DNA of 64,000 bases from Bradyrhizobium sp. MOS003 (GCF_003020125.1 NZ_PYFW01000004.1:62001-126000), one strand, 5' to 3'; counted from the stretch's first letter, positions 50,049 through 58,633 are shown. The notes: generated by a model from the letters alone, not told the origin. Translations and numbers: made by a program.

Positions 50049-51218
50049 TCAGCTATCCGCAGCGATGCCCTTTTGCCACGTGGAGGGATTTCCGCCAAAG
50101 CCGCGGCGAGCCCGCTTTTCGAGCCAGTAGCCCATTTGCGGCGGGACCGCGCTGAAGGTCGGATCGACGCCGAGCTTCTGTGCCGCGTCCATCGCCCAGT
50201 TCGGGTTGTGGATGAACTCTCGGCCGACAGCGACGAGGTCGGCTTTCTTGTCCTGAAGGATCGCTTCGGCCTGATCGCCGTGAATGATGAGGCCGACCGC
50301 CATGGTCATGATGTCTGCCTCGCGGCGGATGTAGTCCGCAAACTGGACCTGATAACCGTACTCGTTGAGGCGGAAGAAGTTGGGGACCTTGCTGTTGAGG
50401 CCGCCGGTGCTGCAGTCGATGACGTCGACGCCCTTCGTCTTAAGGATGCGGACCAGCCTGGCGTTCTCCGCCGGACCCCAGCCCGCCTCGTCTTCGATCG
50501 AAAGACGGACGAACAGCGGCTTTGGCGCCGGCCAGTTGGCGCGCACGGACTCGGCGACCTCGATGGCAAATCTCATCCGGTTGGCTTCGCTGCCGCCATA
50601 GTCGTCCGTTCGCTGGTTCGCCTCAGGCGACAGGAACGAATGGATCAGATAGCCATGGGCGGCATGCATCTCGACGACGTCGAAGCCGGCCTGGTCGGCG
50701 CGCGCCGCCGCCTTGCCCCAGGCGTCGATCGCATCAGGAATCTCGTGACGCTCCAGTGCGCGCGGCGTGAAGTACCCGTTGCCGAACGCAAGCGCGCTCG
50801 GACCGATCAGGTCCCAGCCGTCGACGTCGTCGACGGCTGCAAGCTCCTGGACGGAGAGGGTTCCATCTCCCTCCCAGGGACGCCGGGCCTTTCCCTTCCG
50901 GCCGGTGTGTCCAAGCTGGATGCCGGCTGCAGCGCCGTTCGACTTGATGAAGCTCGCGATGTCGCGAAGCGGCGCGATGAACTTGTCGTCCCAGATGCCG
51001 AGGTCTCCGGCCGTCCCGCAGCCGCGGCGCTCGACCTTGGTCGACTCGACGATGACAAGGCCCGCGCCGCCTGCGGCGAACTTGCCCGCGTTGGTGATGT
51101 GCCAGGGGGTCGGGAAGCCGCGCTCTGCAACGTATTGCAGCATCGGCGGGACCACGATCCGGTTCTTGAGCTCCACATCACGGATACGTAGTGGCGAGAA
51201 CAGCAGCGTTTCGTTCAT
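50049..51218 (-). CDS. NADH:flavin oxidoreductase, old yellow enzyme family
   Basis: A 389-residue FMN-dependent TIM-barrel reductase of the YqjM-like class: LRIRDVELKNRIVVPPMLQY, GIQLGHTGRKGKARRPWEGD, the HAAHGYLIHSFLSPEANQRT block with the substrate-binding histidines, and DDYGGSEANRMRF. The cysteine that tunes FMN in YqjM (PMCMY) is leucine here (PPMLQY). Such enzymes reduce alpha,beta-unsaturated carbonyls or thioesters. A second, better-conserved member lies at 53160-54332 in the same operon. Confidence 0.92.
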   Translation of the reverse strand: MNETLLFSPLRIRDVELKNRIVVPPMLQYVAERGFPTPWHITNAGKFAAGGAGLVIVESTKVERRGCGTAGDLGIWDDKFIAPLRDIASFIKSNGAAAGIQLGHTGRKGKARRPWEGDGTLSVQELAAVDDVDGWDLIGPSALAFGNGYFTPRALERHEIPDAIDAWGKAAARADQAGFDVVEMHAAHGYLIHSFLSPEANQRTDDYGGSEANRMRFAIEVAESVRANWPAPKPLFVRLSIEDEAGWGPAENARLVRILKTKGVDVIDCSTGGLNSKVPNFFRLNEYGYQVQFADYIRREADIMTMAVGLIIHGDQAEAILQDKKADLVAVGREFIHNPNWAMDAAQKLGVDPTFSAVPPQMGYWLEKRARRGFGGNPSTWQKGIAADS

Positions 51219-51368
51219 TCGGCCTCCCTTGTTGATTTCAGATTAGGGAGCTGGCTCAAATATGCCAATGCACGTCATGGACGGCGTCGCATTTCTATGG
51301 ATGTGAAAAGAGGGGCTGACGATACCTTGTTGGCTGGACGGCGTCGTTCACGCGACCGTTGACCTCCG

Positions 51369-51692
51369 CTATTCTGTGTCCGGATGGTCTGCAAGAATTG
51401 TCGCCAACGCTTTTCCCGATTTCGCGAGAATCTTCTGCCTCGCTTCCGCGATCTGCTCGAGGGGCGGTGCGATCTCCCGCAATCCCATCTCGACCCCAAG
51501 ATCGTTGAGGGCTCTCTGGTCGAACGCGATCGAGTCGTCGGCCCAGCGGTTCATCTGCTCCGCCCAGAGCTTGCAAAGATCGTTGGCGGAGAGTTGTTCG
51601 TACCGGCGGCCGCGTACGAGATAGGATTGCCGATTGTCCGATTGACGGTTCTTGAGCAGCAGCTCGACAGCTTCTCGCGCCTGATCGGTCAT
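51369..51692 (-). CDS. hypothetical helical protein
   Basis: A 107-residue protein, MTDQAREAVELLLKNRQSDN onward, with a predicted long helix near the C-terminus (PLEQIAEARQKILAKSGKAL). No cysteine, signal or membrane segment. AAAGGGTGG before the ATG at 51692 is an acceptable Shine-Dalgarno. It lies between an ABC binding protein and an OYE reductase in the minus-strand operon. Family not recognised. Confidence 0.65.
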   Translation of the reverse strand: MTDQAREAVELLLKNRQSDNRQSYLVRGRRYEQLSANDLCKLWAEQMNRWADDSIAFDQRALNDLGVEMGLREIAPPLEQIAEARQKILAKSGKALATILADHPDTE

Positions 51693-51872
51693 GGACCACC
51701 CTTTCCCGAATCGTGTCGTCGAGATCCTCAATTCGGGTTCGTTGCGAGATAAGCATAAATTCTGTGGGACCGGAAGCCAGGCCGGCCACTTCAGCCCGAT
51801 CGAGCGGTGGAAGCCGCGCCCTGAGCGGCAGCACTGGGCTGCCGCTCAAAGATCCTTCACGAAGCCTGGAGA

Positions 51873-53084
51873 TCAGGACTTCTTCATCAGCGAACACTTG
51901 CTCTGTTCGCGGGGAATGTTGGCGTCTTCGGCCGGGACCGTTGCGACGACGTCGTAGAAGTCCCACGGCCCCTTGGACTGCTCCACCGTCTTTGCCCGCA
52001 GCAGGTAGTAGTCGTGGATGTGCATGCCATCATCGCGAACGTAGCCCTTCTCCGAGAAGAAGTCGCTCACGGGCATCGAACGGAATTTTGCCAGCACGGC
52101 GGCGTTGTCAAGCGTGCCGGCGGCTTCGACGGCCTTCAGATAGTGCATGGTCGCCGAGTACATCCCGGCTTGAACCATGGTCGGCATGCGGCCGACCTTG
52201 TCAAAGAACCGCTTCCCGAACGCGCGCGATGCATCGTTTCGATCCCAGTAGAAGGCTTCCGACGTGTACAGACCTTGCATGTTCTTCATGCCGACCGATT
52301 TGGCATCCGTGATCTGGAACAGCAGTGCCGCGACCTTCATCTTGCTCTTGAGGCCGAGCAAGCCGAATTCGTGAGCCTGCATCAGCGAGTTGGAGGTATC
52401 ACCGCTGGCATTGGCGAGTGCCAGCACGTTGGCGCCGGAGCTCTGGGCCTGCAGCAGAAACGAGGAGAAGTCGCTGGTGTTGAAGGGGTGGCGAACGGAG
52501 CCGACGACCTTGCCGCCGTTCGCTTTGACCACGGCCGATGCATCCGATTCAAATGCATGACCGAAAGCATAATCGGCCGTCAGGAAGAACCATTCGTTGC
52601 CGCCCTGGGCGATCAGCGCCTTCGCTGTGCTGCGTGCCAGCGTGGCGGTGTTGTATGTCCACTGGAACGTATTGGGAGAGCACTTCTCGTTGGTGATCGT
52701 CGACGCGCCCGCCGACGACACGATCATCATCTTGTTCTTGTCGCGGACGAGGTCGGCCAGTGCGAGCGCGACCGCGGAGTTGCCGATATCGAGAATCACG
52801 TCGACGTTTTCGGTGTCTATCCATCGCCGGGCGATACCTGAGGCAATATCGGTCTTGTTCTGATGATCGGCGAAAATGAGCTCGATCGGCTGTCCGAGCA
52901 GCTTGCCGCCGAAATCGGCTATCGCCATTTTAGCGACTTCGACGGCCGCAGGCCCGGCGGCATCAGCATATTGGCCCGACTGGTCGTTGAGCACGCCGAG
53001 CTTGACCGGCTTCGACGCGGGCGCCTGCGCATGAGCCGAAGCAAGACTCAGGAAAACCATCGATGCTGCCAGCACACTTCTCAT
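51873..53084 (-). CDS. ABC transporter substrate-binding protein
   Basis: A 403-residue periplasmic binding protein (type I fold) with signal peptide MRSVLAASMVFLSLASAHAQ. The mature part has KPVKLGVLNDQSGQYADAAG, AADFGG-like VAKMAIADFGGKLLGQPIEL and DLVRDKNKMMIVSSAGASTI, a pattern common in proteins that bind aromatic or hydroxy acids. It has no permease genes of its own nearby and may share the Liv-type permease of 40887-44279. GGGAG lies eight bases before ATG 53084. Confidence 0.9.
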   Translation of the reverse strand: MRSVLAASMVFLSLASAHAQAPASKPVKLGVLNDQSGQYADAAGPAAVEVAKMAIADFGGKLLGQPIELIFADHQNKTDIASGIARRWIDTENVDVILDIGNSAVALALADLVRDKNKMMIVSSAGASTITNEKCSPNTFQWTYNTATLARSTAKALIAQGGNEWFFLTADYAFGHAFESDASAVVKANGGKVVGSVRHPFNTSDFSSFLLQAQSSGANVLALANASGDTSNSLMQAHEFGLLGLKSKMKVAALLFQITDAKSVGMKNMQGLYTSEAFYWDRNDASRAFGKRFFDKVGRMPTMVQAGMYSATMHYLKAVEAAGTLDNAAVLAKFRSMPVSDFFSEKGYVRDDGMHIHDYYLLRAKTVEQSKGPWDFYDVVATVPAEDANIPREQSKCSLMKKS

Positions 53085-53159
53085 TTGTTTCGCTCCCTTT
53101 GAAATTTCTAATTCTGAAGTCAGGATCAATCTTGCGACAAGATCGGCGCGCATGAGGCT

Positions 53160-54332
53160 TTATTCGGCCGCCTCACGGTAGCGCTCCATGCCATCAAGGC
53201 TTTCGCCCTTGGCGCGAAGCGCTCCGCCCCATTTGGCAAGCCACCAGCCATATTGTTCGGGCCACTGTTCGAAATTGCCGGTCAATCCGAAATGCTCTGC
53301 AGCGTGAAGCGCCCAGAACGGATTGTAGAGCATCTGGCGGGCCAGGAAGATGAGGTCGGCCCGGCCGTCCTGCAGGACTTTTTCGGCGAAGTCCGGGGTT
53401 CGGATCATGCCGACCGCGCCGGTCGCGATGTCGGCCTCGTGGCGAATGCGTTCGGCAAAAGGCACTTGATATCCCGGACCGCGGCCGAGGTTGGCGTTGG
53501 TCGACCCGGCGCGGAGATTGCCGCCCGTTGAACAGTCGACCAGGTCGACACCCAGCTCCTTCAATTTGCGGGAGAAGACGACGCTGTCTTCGATCTCCCA
53601 GCCGCCGTCGATCCAGTCGGTCGCGGATATGCGCACGAACAGCGGGGTGGATGAAGGAAGCGCAGCCCTCACGGCGCGCGTCACCTCGAGCGGAAAGCGC
53701 ATCCGGTTTTCGAGGCTGCCGCCATATTCGTCGGTGCGGAAATTGGCAAGCGGCGACAGGAAGGATTGCAGCAGATAGCCGTGCGCCATGTGGAGTTCGA
53801 TGACATCGAAACCCGCCAGCATGGCGCGGCGCGCCGTGGCGACGAAGGCATCGCGCACGCCGACAAGACCGTCCTTGCTGAGAGGGATAGGCGTCTGGAA
53901 GCCATCAGAGAACGGGACATCCGATGGCCCCGTCGGCACCCAGGTTTCTTCGCCCATCTCGATATCGCGGTCTGTCAGATGGCTGTTGCCCCGGAATGCG
54001 CGCTGCTGGCTGGATTTGCGCCCGCCGTGATTGATCTGGATCGCAGCTTTCGAACCGCCGGACTTGATGACGTGAACGATCTGGCGCATGCCGTCGATCT
54101 GGCCGTCCTCCCACAATCCGGGATCGCCGTTGGTGATGCGCCCCTTCCGGGTAACCGATGTCTGCTCGACGAAGACGAGGCCGGCCCCGCCTTGGGCGAA
54201 CTTGCCGTAGTGGACCAGATGGAACGGGGTGACGTAGCCGTTCACGGCCGAATACATGCCCATCGGCGAGACGACGATCCGGTTACTCAACTCGACGCCG
54301 CGGAATGCAATGCTTTCAAACAGCTTGACCAT
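53160..54332 (-). CDS. NADH:flavin oxidoreductase, old yellow enzyme family
   Basis: A 390-residue YqjM-type reductase: FRGVELSNRIVVSPMGMYSA, IQINHGGRKSSQQRAFRGNS, ELHMAHGYLLQSFLSPLANF and DEYGGSLENRMRFPLEVTRA, then GPGYQVPFAERIRHEADIAT near the FMN phosphate site. Relative to YqjM the redox-tuning cysteine is glycine (PMGMYS). It follows the CoA-transferase gene, so its substrate could be an unsaturated CoA thioester or a cyclic dienoyl compound. Confidence 0.93.
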   Translation of the reverse strand: MVKLFESIAFRGVELSNRIVVSPMGMYSAVNGYVTPFHLVHYGKFAQGGAGLVFVEQTSVTRKGRITNGDPGLWEDGQIDGMRQIVHVIKSGGSKAAIQINHGGRKSSQQRAFRGNSHLTDRDIEMGEETWVPTGPSDVPFSDGFQTPIPLSKDGLVGVRDAFVATARRAMLAGFDVIELHMAHGYLLQSFLSPLANFRTDEYGGSLENRMRFPLEVTRAVRAALPSSTPLFVRISATDWIDGGWEIEDSVVFSRKLKELGVDLVDCSTGGNLRAGSTNANLGRGPGYQVPFAERIRHEADIATGAVGMIRTPDFAEKVLQDGRADLIFLARQMLYNPFWALHAAEHFGLTGNFEQWPEQYGWWLAKWGGALRAKGESLDGMERYREAAE

Positions 54333-54383
54333 TGTGATCTTCCTCTGAATTCGCCGACCGGGACATTCGCGCCTCGATGTTCG

Positions 54384-55595
54384 TCATGCTTGTGCGATGG
54401 CGCCGGCACGGCGCAACGCGTCGATCTCGCCTTCGGACAGGCCGAGATATTGCGACAGGACCTCGCCATTGTGCTGACCGAGACGCGCGGAGGGGACGTA
54501 GTCCGGCGCCGCCGTATCGTGCAGCACCAGCGGGCTGCGATGAACGAGGATGTCGCCGTATTCCGGATGCTCGATCTCGCGCAGCATGCCGCGGGCGTGG
54601 AGGTGTTTGTCCTCGGTCACTTCGCGCAGGTCGCGAACGGCGGCGCAGGGCACCCTGTTAACACGGCAAAGCTCGGTGATCTCGTCGCGCACGAGCTGCG
54701 AGGACCACTCGGATACGATCTGGTCCGTTAGATCGATGTGCTTCAGGCGGTCGAGCACGGTCTTGAACCTGACGTCGTCGGCCAGCTCCGGCCGCCCCAT
54801 CGCGCGCGTCAGTCCGGCCCAGTGAGCTTCGTTGACGCTAATGATGGCGACATAGCCGTCGGATGCCGGATAGACATTGTAGGGTGCCTCGGCGAGCCCG
54901 CCGTGACGATTGCCGGTGCGGGGAGCCGCTGCCTTGCGATTGAAGACATCGGCCAGGTTCGAGGCCATTGCCGGATAGACGGTCTCGACCATCGCGATCT
55001 CGACCAGCCGGCCGCGGCCGCTCTTCTCGCGATCGTACAGCGCGGTAAGAATGCCGGCGTAGAGATGCACGCCGCTGATGAAATCGGTGATGGCTGGACC
55101 CGCCTTGACCGGAGGGCCATCGGCAAATCCCGTTACGCTCATGATGCCAGACACGGCCTGGATGGTAAGGTCCATCGCCAGATTGTCCCGGCTGGGACCT
55201 GACAGGCCGTAACCGGTCGCCGAGCCGTAGATCAGCCGTGGATTAACAGCGCTGAGTGCAGCATAGCCGACGCCCAGTCGATCGAGCACGCCGGGCGCGT
55301 AGTTCTCGATCAGCACGTCGGCCTTCGCCGCGAGCTCCTTCAGGACCCTGACGCCGTCGGGCGACTTCAGGTTGAGGCTGATATTGCGCTTGTTAGCATT
55401 CAGCATCGCGAACGGGACGGCGTTGCCCTTGCTGATGCGGGCGCGATGACGCACCGGCTCGCCGTTCGGCGGCTCCACCTTGATGACGGTCGCGCCGGCC
55501 TGGGCCATCAGGAAACCGGCATACGGGCCCTGATAGACTTGGCCAAGATCGATGACGATCACGCCGTCGAGCGGCAGTGTTTTATTGTTCTCCAA
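54384..55595 (-). CDS. class III CoA-transferase (CaiB/BaiF family)
   Basis: A 403-residue CoA-transferase, opening LPLDGVIVIDLGQVYQGPYA and carrying GATVIKVEPPNGEPV, ENYAPGVLDRLGVGYAAL, catalytic aspartate in LAMDLTIQAVSG and the RTGNRHGG block. It is a close paralogue of 44317-45540. The gene follows the broken amidohydrolase by 16 bases and precedes the OYE gene by 51, all on the minus strand. Confidence 0.93.
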   Translation of the reverse strand: MENNKTLPLDGVIVIDLGQVYQGPYAGFLMAQAGATVIKVEPPNGEPVRHRARISKGNAVPFAMLNANKRNISLNLKSPDGVRVLKELAAKADVLIENYAPGVLDRLGVGYAALSAVNPRLIYGSATGYGLSGPSRDNLAMDLTIQAVSGIMSVTGFADGPPVKAGPAITDFISGVHLYAGILTALYDREKSGRGRLVEIAMVETVYPAMASNLADVFNRKAAAPRTGNRHGGLAEAPYNVYPASDGYVAIISVNEAHWAGLTRAMGRPELADDVRFKTVLDRLKHIDLTDQIVSEWSSQLVRDEITELCRVNRVPCAAVRDLREVTEDKHLHARGMLREIEHPEYGDILVHRSPLVLHDTAAPDYVPSARLGQHNGEVLSQYLGLSEGEIDALRRAGAIAQA

Positions 55596-55611
55596 AGTAT
55601 CCTCAGTCCTG

Positions 55612-56458
55612 TCAGAAATTGTAGAGCCGCGCCGGATTGGCGATCAGGATCTTGCAGCGGGTGGCTTCGTCGGGAACGCAGTCATGCAGCAGCCGGAGCA
55701 GGTCCTGGAGATCGGGCATCGTCTCGGCGCTGTGGCCGACGTGCGGCCAATCGCTGACCCACACGACCTGGTCCGGCGCTGCCTGGACGATGGCGCGCAT
55801 GAAGGGCGCTGTGTCCGCATAGGGGCGGCCGACGCGCGTGTTTCGGTCGGCACCGGAGATCTTGGTCCAGTAACGCCCCGTCTTCAGCCGGTCGGTGAAG
55901 GCGCGGAAATCCGGATGATCGTGCCCCTTGTCGGCCATGGTACGTGACATGTGGTCGATCACGTAGCTCAGTGGCAGCTTCTCGAGCTCGGGTGCGGCGG
56001 CGGCAAGATCTGAGCTCTCGATCCACAGCTGCGCATGCCAGCCGCGTTCCGCGATCCGAGGGGCGAGCTTGACGAGATCGTCGTAGCTGGTACCGAGCGT
56101 CGAGACCGGCTTGCCATCCTGCCGGATCATGGTGACGCGCACCCGCTTTGAAACCAGCGTCGGTAAGTTCATCGAGCCGCCGATCCGAGACATCGGGCCG
56201 CAGGATTGCGACGGCACGAAGCCTGTCAGGGTAGCGGCGCAGCGCATCGTAAGTGACGGCGTTGTCGTCTCCCGATCCGACCGCGTGGACGATGACACCG
56301 CGCGTGATGCCGAGCTTGCCCCAGATGGCAAAGGCGTCTTCGATCGTAAATGGCTTTGCGGCAGTGAAGCGGCCCTCATCTCCCGGCGGAAAGCGATCGA
56401 AGGGGCCGTAGATGTGAAAATGACAATCGCAGCTGCCTTCAGGCAATCGGTAATCCAT
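55612..56458 (-). pseudogene. amidohydrolase (lactonase-like) with a +1 frameshift
   Basis: The 5' part reads EGSCDCHFHIYGPFDRFPPG to RRLDELTDAGFK in one frame. The 3' part reads VRVTMIRQDGKPVSTLGTSY to the end WVSDWPHVGHSAETMPD and ILIANPARLYNF in another. Together they match the intact gene of 48604-49464 over its whole length. The break is at about 56142-56146: the minus strand has AAAGCGGGTGCGC where AAAGGGGTGCGC or similar would keep the frame, so one base is extra. It is either a recent inactivation or a sequencing error. The ATG at 56458 with AGGGA upstream is the start. Confidence 0.85.
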
Positions 56459-56768
56459 ACGCAAATCCCTGATCTGTCTTGAGAGGCATTGCCGACGCTG
56501 CGCGCGGCGGCCCGGCCAACGTCAACACGACGGCTTGATATCTTGGAGAATGGTCGCGCGGAGGTTCAACTCGGCGGCGGGAGGCCCGCGCTGCGGCTGG
56601 TCGACATCAGTCGATCGCAGAAGAACAATTCATTCCCGTCTCCATGGACGCCTCCCTGCACGCATGCGCCACTTGTCGTGGCGGTTTGTTTTTTTTAGCG
56701 GCTCCGGCGCCGCAGCCTTGCTGACCGGGAAACACACTAAGAGCGAGGACCCTGCGAGTCCATCATAT

Positions 56769-56908
56769 TACATATATGTAGTTCTATTTCTATATATGTG
56801 GAAAATCGTTGCATCAGCGGCCTTGAGGCCCTAGCTTGCGCCAAGCTTTGGCGCCCTTCCGTCAGATCATCACTCCGCTCCACGGGCGAAGTCATCTCCA
56901 CATATGTG
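56769..56908. promoter_or_regulatory. CATATNTG operator cluster in the divergent promoter
   Basis: The 453-base region between the broken amidohydrolase and the IclR gene holds no coding frame. It has TACATATATGTA (perfect palindrome, 56769-56780), TATATATGTG (56791-56800, exactly 20 bp after the CATATATGTA core at 56771-56780) and CACATATGTG (perfect palindrome, 56899-56908), the last ending three bases before the IclR start codon. This is the densest set of the motif also seen at 31996-32007 and 38741-38772. Binding of the IclR protein here would control both itself and the minus-strand operon. Confidence 0.6.
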
Positions 56909-56911
56909 TAA

Positions 56912-57652
56912 ATGATGGATTCGAGCATCAAGTCAGCCAAGCGGATCTTCGAGGTCCTCGAATACTTCGAGGATGTGAAGCGTCCGGTTTCGCTGAAGGA
57001 GGTCGCGGCGAAGTGCGACTATCCGACGTCCAGCGCCGCTGCGTTGCTGAAGAGCATGGCGATGCTCGGATACCTTTTCTACGACAGCTACAATCGGACC
57101 TACATGCCGACGATGCGCATCGCCCAGATGGGCCGATGGCTCGACACCGGGCTGTTCGGCGATAGCGCCATCCTGGCGCTGGTCGACTTCGTTCACGGGA
57201 AACTCGATGAACTCGTCAGCATCAGCACGCAATCCGATCTGCATGCGCAATACATTCACGCCCTGCAAACCAGCAAGCGTCTCCGGTTCGAAGTGAAGTC
57301 CGGCGACGTGCGTCCGCTTGCGATCAGTGGCATCGGGCGCACGTTGCTCAGCGGCCATACCGACGTCGAGATCGAGCGGCTCCTGCGCCGCATCAATGCC
57401 GTTTGCCCCAGGGAAGAGCACTTCGAACTGAATGCGCTGATGAAGATCGTCAACGGCATCCGGCGCGATGGCTATATGTTTTCAAGACACATCATCGTTC
57501 AGGACGCGGGGGTCATTGCAGTCCTGCTGCCGAAGCGTGACTTCGGGCGCCAGCTTGTCCTCGGCGTAGGCGGCCCGGTCTCTCGCCTGGAGGAGCGACA
57601 GGATGAAATCCTCGCCTGTATGCGCGAAGGCATCACCCGGTTCCTGCCGTGA
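56912..57652 (+). CDS. IclR family transcriptional regulator
   Basis: A 246-residue IclR protein: SAKRIFEVLEYFEDVKRPVS, SSAAALLKSMAMLGYL in the winged helix; SISTQSDLHAQYIHALQTSK and VLGVGGPVSRLEERQDEILA in the ligand domain. It is a paralogue of the IclR protein at 37948-38727. The ATG (or the second ATG at 56915) lies directly behind a perfect CACATATGTG palindrome and has no Shine-Dalgarno, so the message may be leaderless and the site may also block translation initiation or transcription start. It is divergent from the minus-strand operon. Confidence 0.9.
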   Translation: MMDSSIKSAKRIFEVLEYFEDVKRPVSLKEVAAKCDYPTSSAAALLKSMAMLGYLFYDSYNRTYMPTMRIAQMGRWLDTGLFGDSAILALVDFVHGKLDELVSISTQSDLHAQYIHALQTSKRLRFEVKSGDVRPLAISGIGRTLLSGHTDVEIERLLRRINAVCPREEHFELNALMKIVNGIRRDGYMFSRHIIVQDAGVIAVLLPKRDFGRQLVLGVGGPVSRLEERQDEILACMREGITRFLP

Positions 57653-57900
57653 CATCGGACGTTCAGCAGTTGCTCCCAGCCCGCAGATGATCTGTCGGCC
57701 TGTATGGCGATGAGCTGAGAGGGCATCAAGGAAGCAGAGGATTGGGGTCGGGCGTGTTGCCGTCGGCGCTGACGCTCCAATTGCCAAGAGGAGGATCTGG
57801 AAGCGCGAGGTCGACAACACAGGGCCAAGGAGTCCATGCGCATTTATTGGCCATGTGTCGGACACGGCGGCAGCGCGCGACTGTACGTGATTGATTTTGC

Positions 57901-57950
57901 TGGCGCTCCCTAGCGGAATCGAACCGCTCTCTCCACCGTGAAAGAGTGTC
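57901..57950 (-). pseudogene. 3' fragment of a tRNA resembling tRNA-Glu(TTC)
   Basis: The minus strand reads CTTTCACGGTGGAGAGAGCG, then GTTCGATTCCGCTAGGGAGC and GCCA. This has an anticodon loop CTTTCAC, a T-arm (AGCGG-TTCGATT-CCGCT), seven acceptor bases and CCA, as in rhizobial tRNA-Glu. The 5' half is absent: the bases upstream cannot form a D-arm or pair with the acceptor strand, and the anticodon stem is weak. Such 3' fragments are typical att-site remnants of tyrosine integrases. Confidence 0.65.
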
Positions 57951-58055
57951 AGCGGCTGTCGGCGTGCTAGGGGTCCCCAACGGGTCCCCATGTCATTTTG
58001 GCTGCCTGACGCGAACGCCATCAATCGGGCTTTTGAAATTCAACCAGTGACTTAA

Positions 58056-58101
58056 GTGGTGAGCGCGCTGGGGCTCGAACCCAGGACCCCGTGATTAAAA
58101 G
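58056..58101 (-). repeat. 46-bp duplicate of the 3' half of tRNA-Lys (att-like)
   Basis: Bases 58056-58101 are identical to 58557-58602, the anticodon-to-CCA half of the intact tRNA-Lys; the likeness continues with three mismatches to 58111. The copies are 501 bp apart in the same orientation, as left by an element that integrated into the 3' end of the tRNA gene. The 455 bases between hold no integrase and no credible gene, so only a scar remains. The rest of 57653-58557 is also without recognisable genes. Confidence 0.8.
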
Positions 58102-58557
58102 AAATGTGCTCAAGGCATTTTTCATAATGATTTCAACGTTTGCGGTTGACAATCTTTTCGAGCTAACGCGCGATAACGGGCACGAAAAAAGGGGGTTTGC
58201 CAACTCCAAGGAGGCGGTGAAAATCCCTCTCGTAGCGAGCGGATAGCAGGAAATTTCCATTGAAGCACGACCATGTGTTGTGCCGTCACGGGCTCGCCGG
58301 CGCATCGTGCGACGCCCCTTGGGCATACTCACCCTTTGGCCCCATGAATGCGGGCTCGAAGTGAGGCAATGGCTCTTAACTAGTAGCGACATGTCATCGT
58401 CCTCGTGCCGCGCGGGAATGCATTGAGGCAGAAGTCAGAGTGAGAACAGGCATAGAACCAGTTCACCGCGCAGGTTTTCCGATTGCCAACTGACTGCTCA
58501 AATTGCCAACCGTTTGGACTTGGTAGGAAAAAATATTCTAGAATCTACAGAGGCTTG

Positions 58558-58633
58558 TGGTGAGCGCGCTGGGGCTCGAACCCAGGACCCCGTGATTAAA
58601 AGTCACGTGCTCTACCGGCTGAGCTACGCGCTC
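58558..58633 (-). tRNA. tRNA-Lys, anticodon TTT
   Basis: A complete 76-base cloverleaf on the minus strand: acceptor GAGCGCG pairs with CGCGCTC, D-arm GCTC...GAGC, anticodon stem CGTGA/TCACG with loop CTTTTAA (anticodon TTT at 58600-58598), T-arm CTGGG-TTCGAGC-CCCAG, and an encoded CCA at the 3' end (58560-58558). Its 3' half is duplicated at 58056-58101. Confidence 0.95.

Noticed and set aside
57482..58024. A 180-codon minus-strand frame beginning MMAFASGSQNDMGTRWGPLA
   Set aside because: It runs through the tRNA-Glu-like fragment and into the iclR gene on the other strand. The beginning could be the tail of a lost integrase, but nothing else supports it.
58021..58392. A 123-codon frame inside the tRNA-Lys duplication
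   Set aside because: It reads through the duplicated tRNA half and has no domain or ribosome site; treated as scar sequence.
58482..58510. Direct repeat ATTGCCAAC 20 bp apart before tRNA-Lys 3' end
   Set aside because: Same 20-bp period as the island operators but unrelated sequence, no gene downstream, and inside the scar; judged coincidental.
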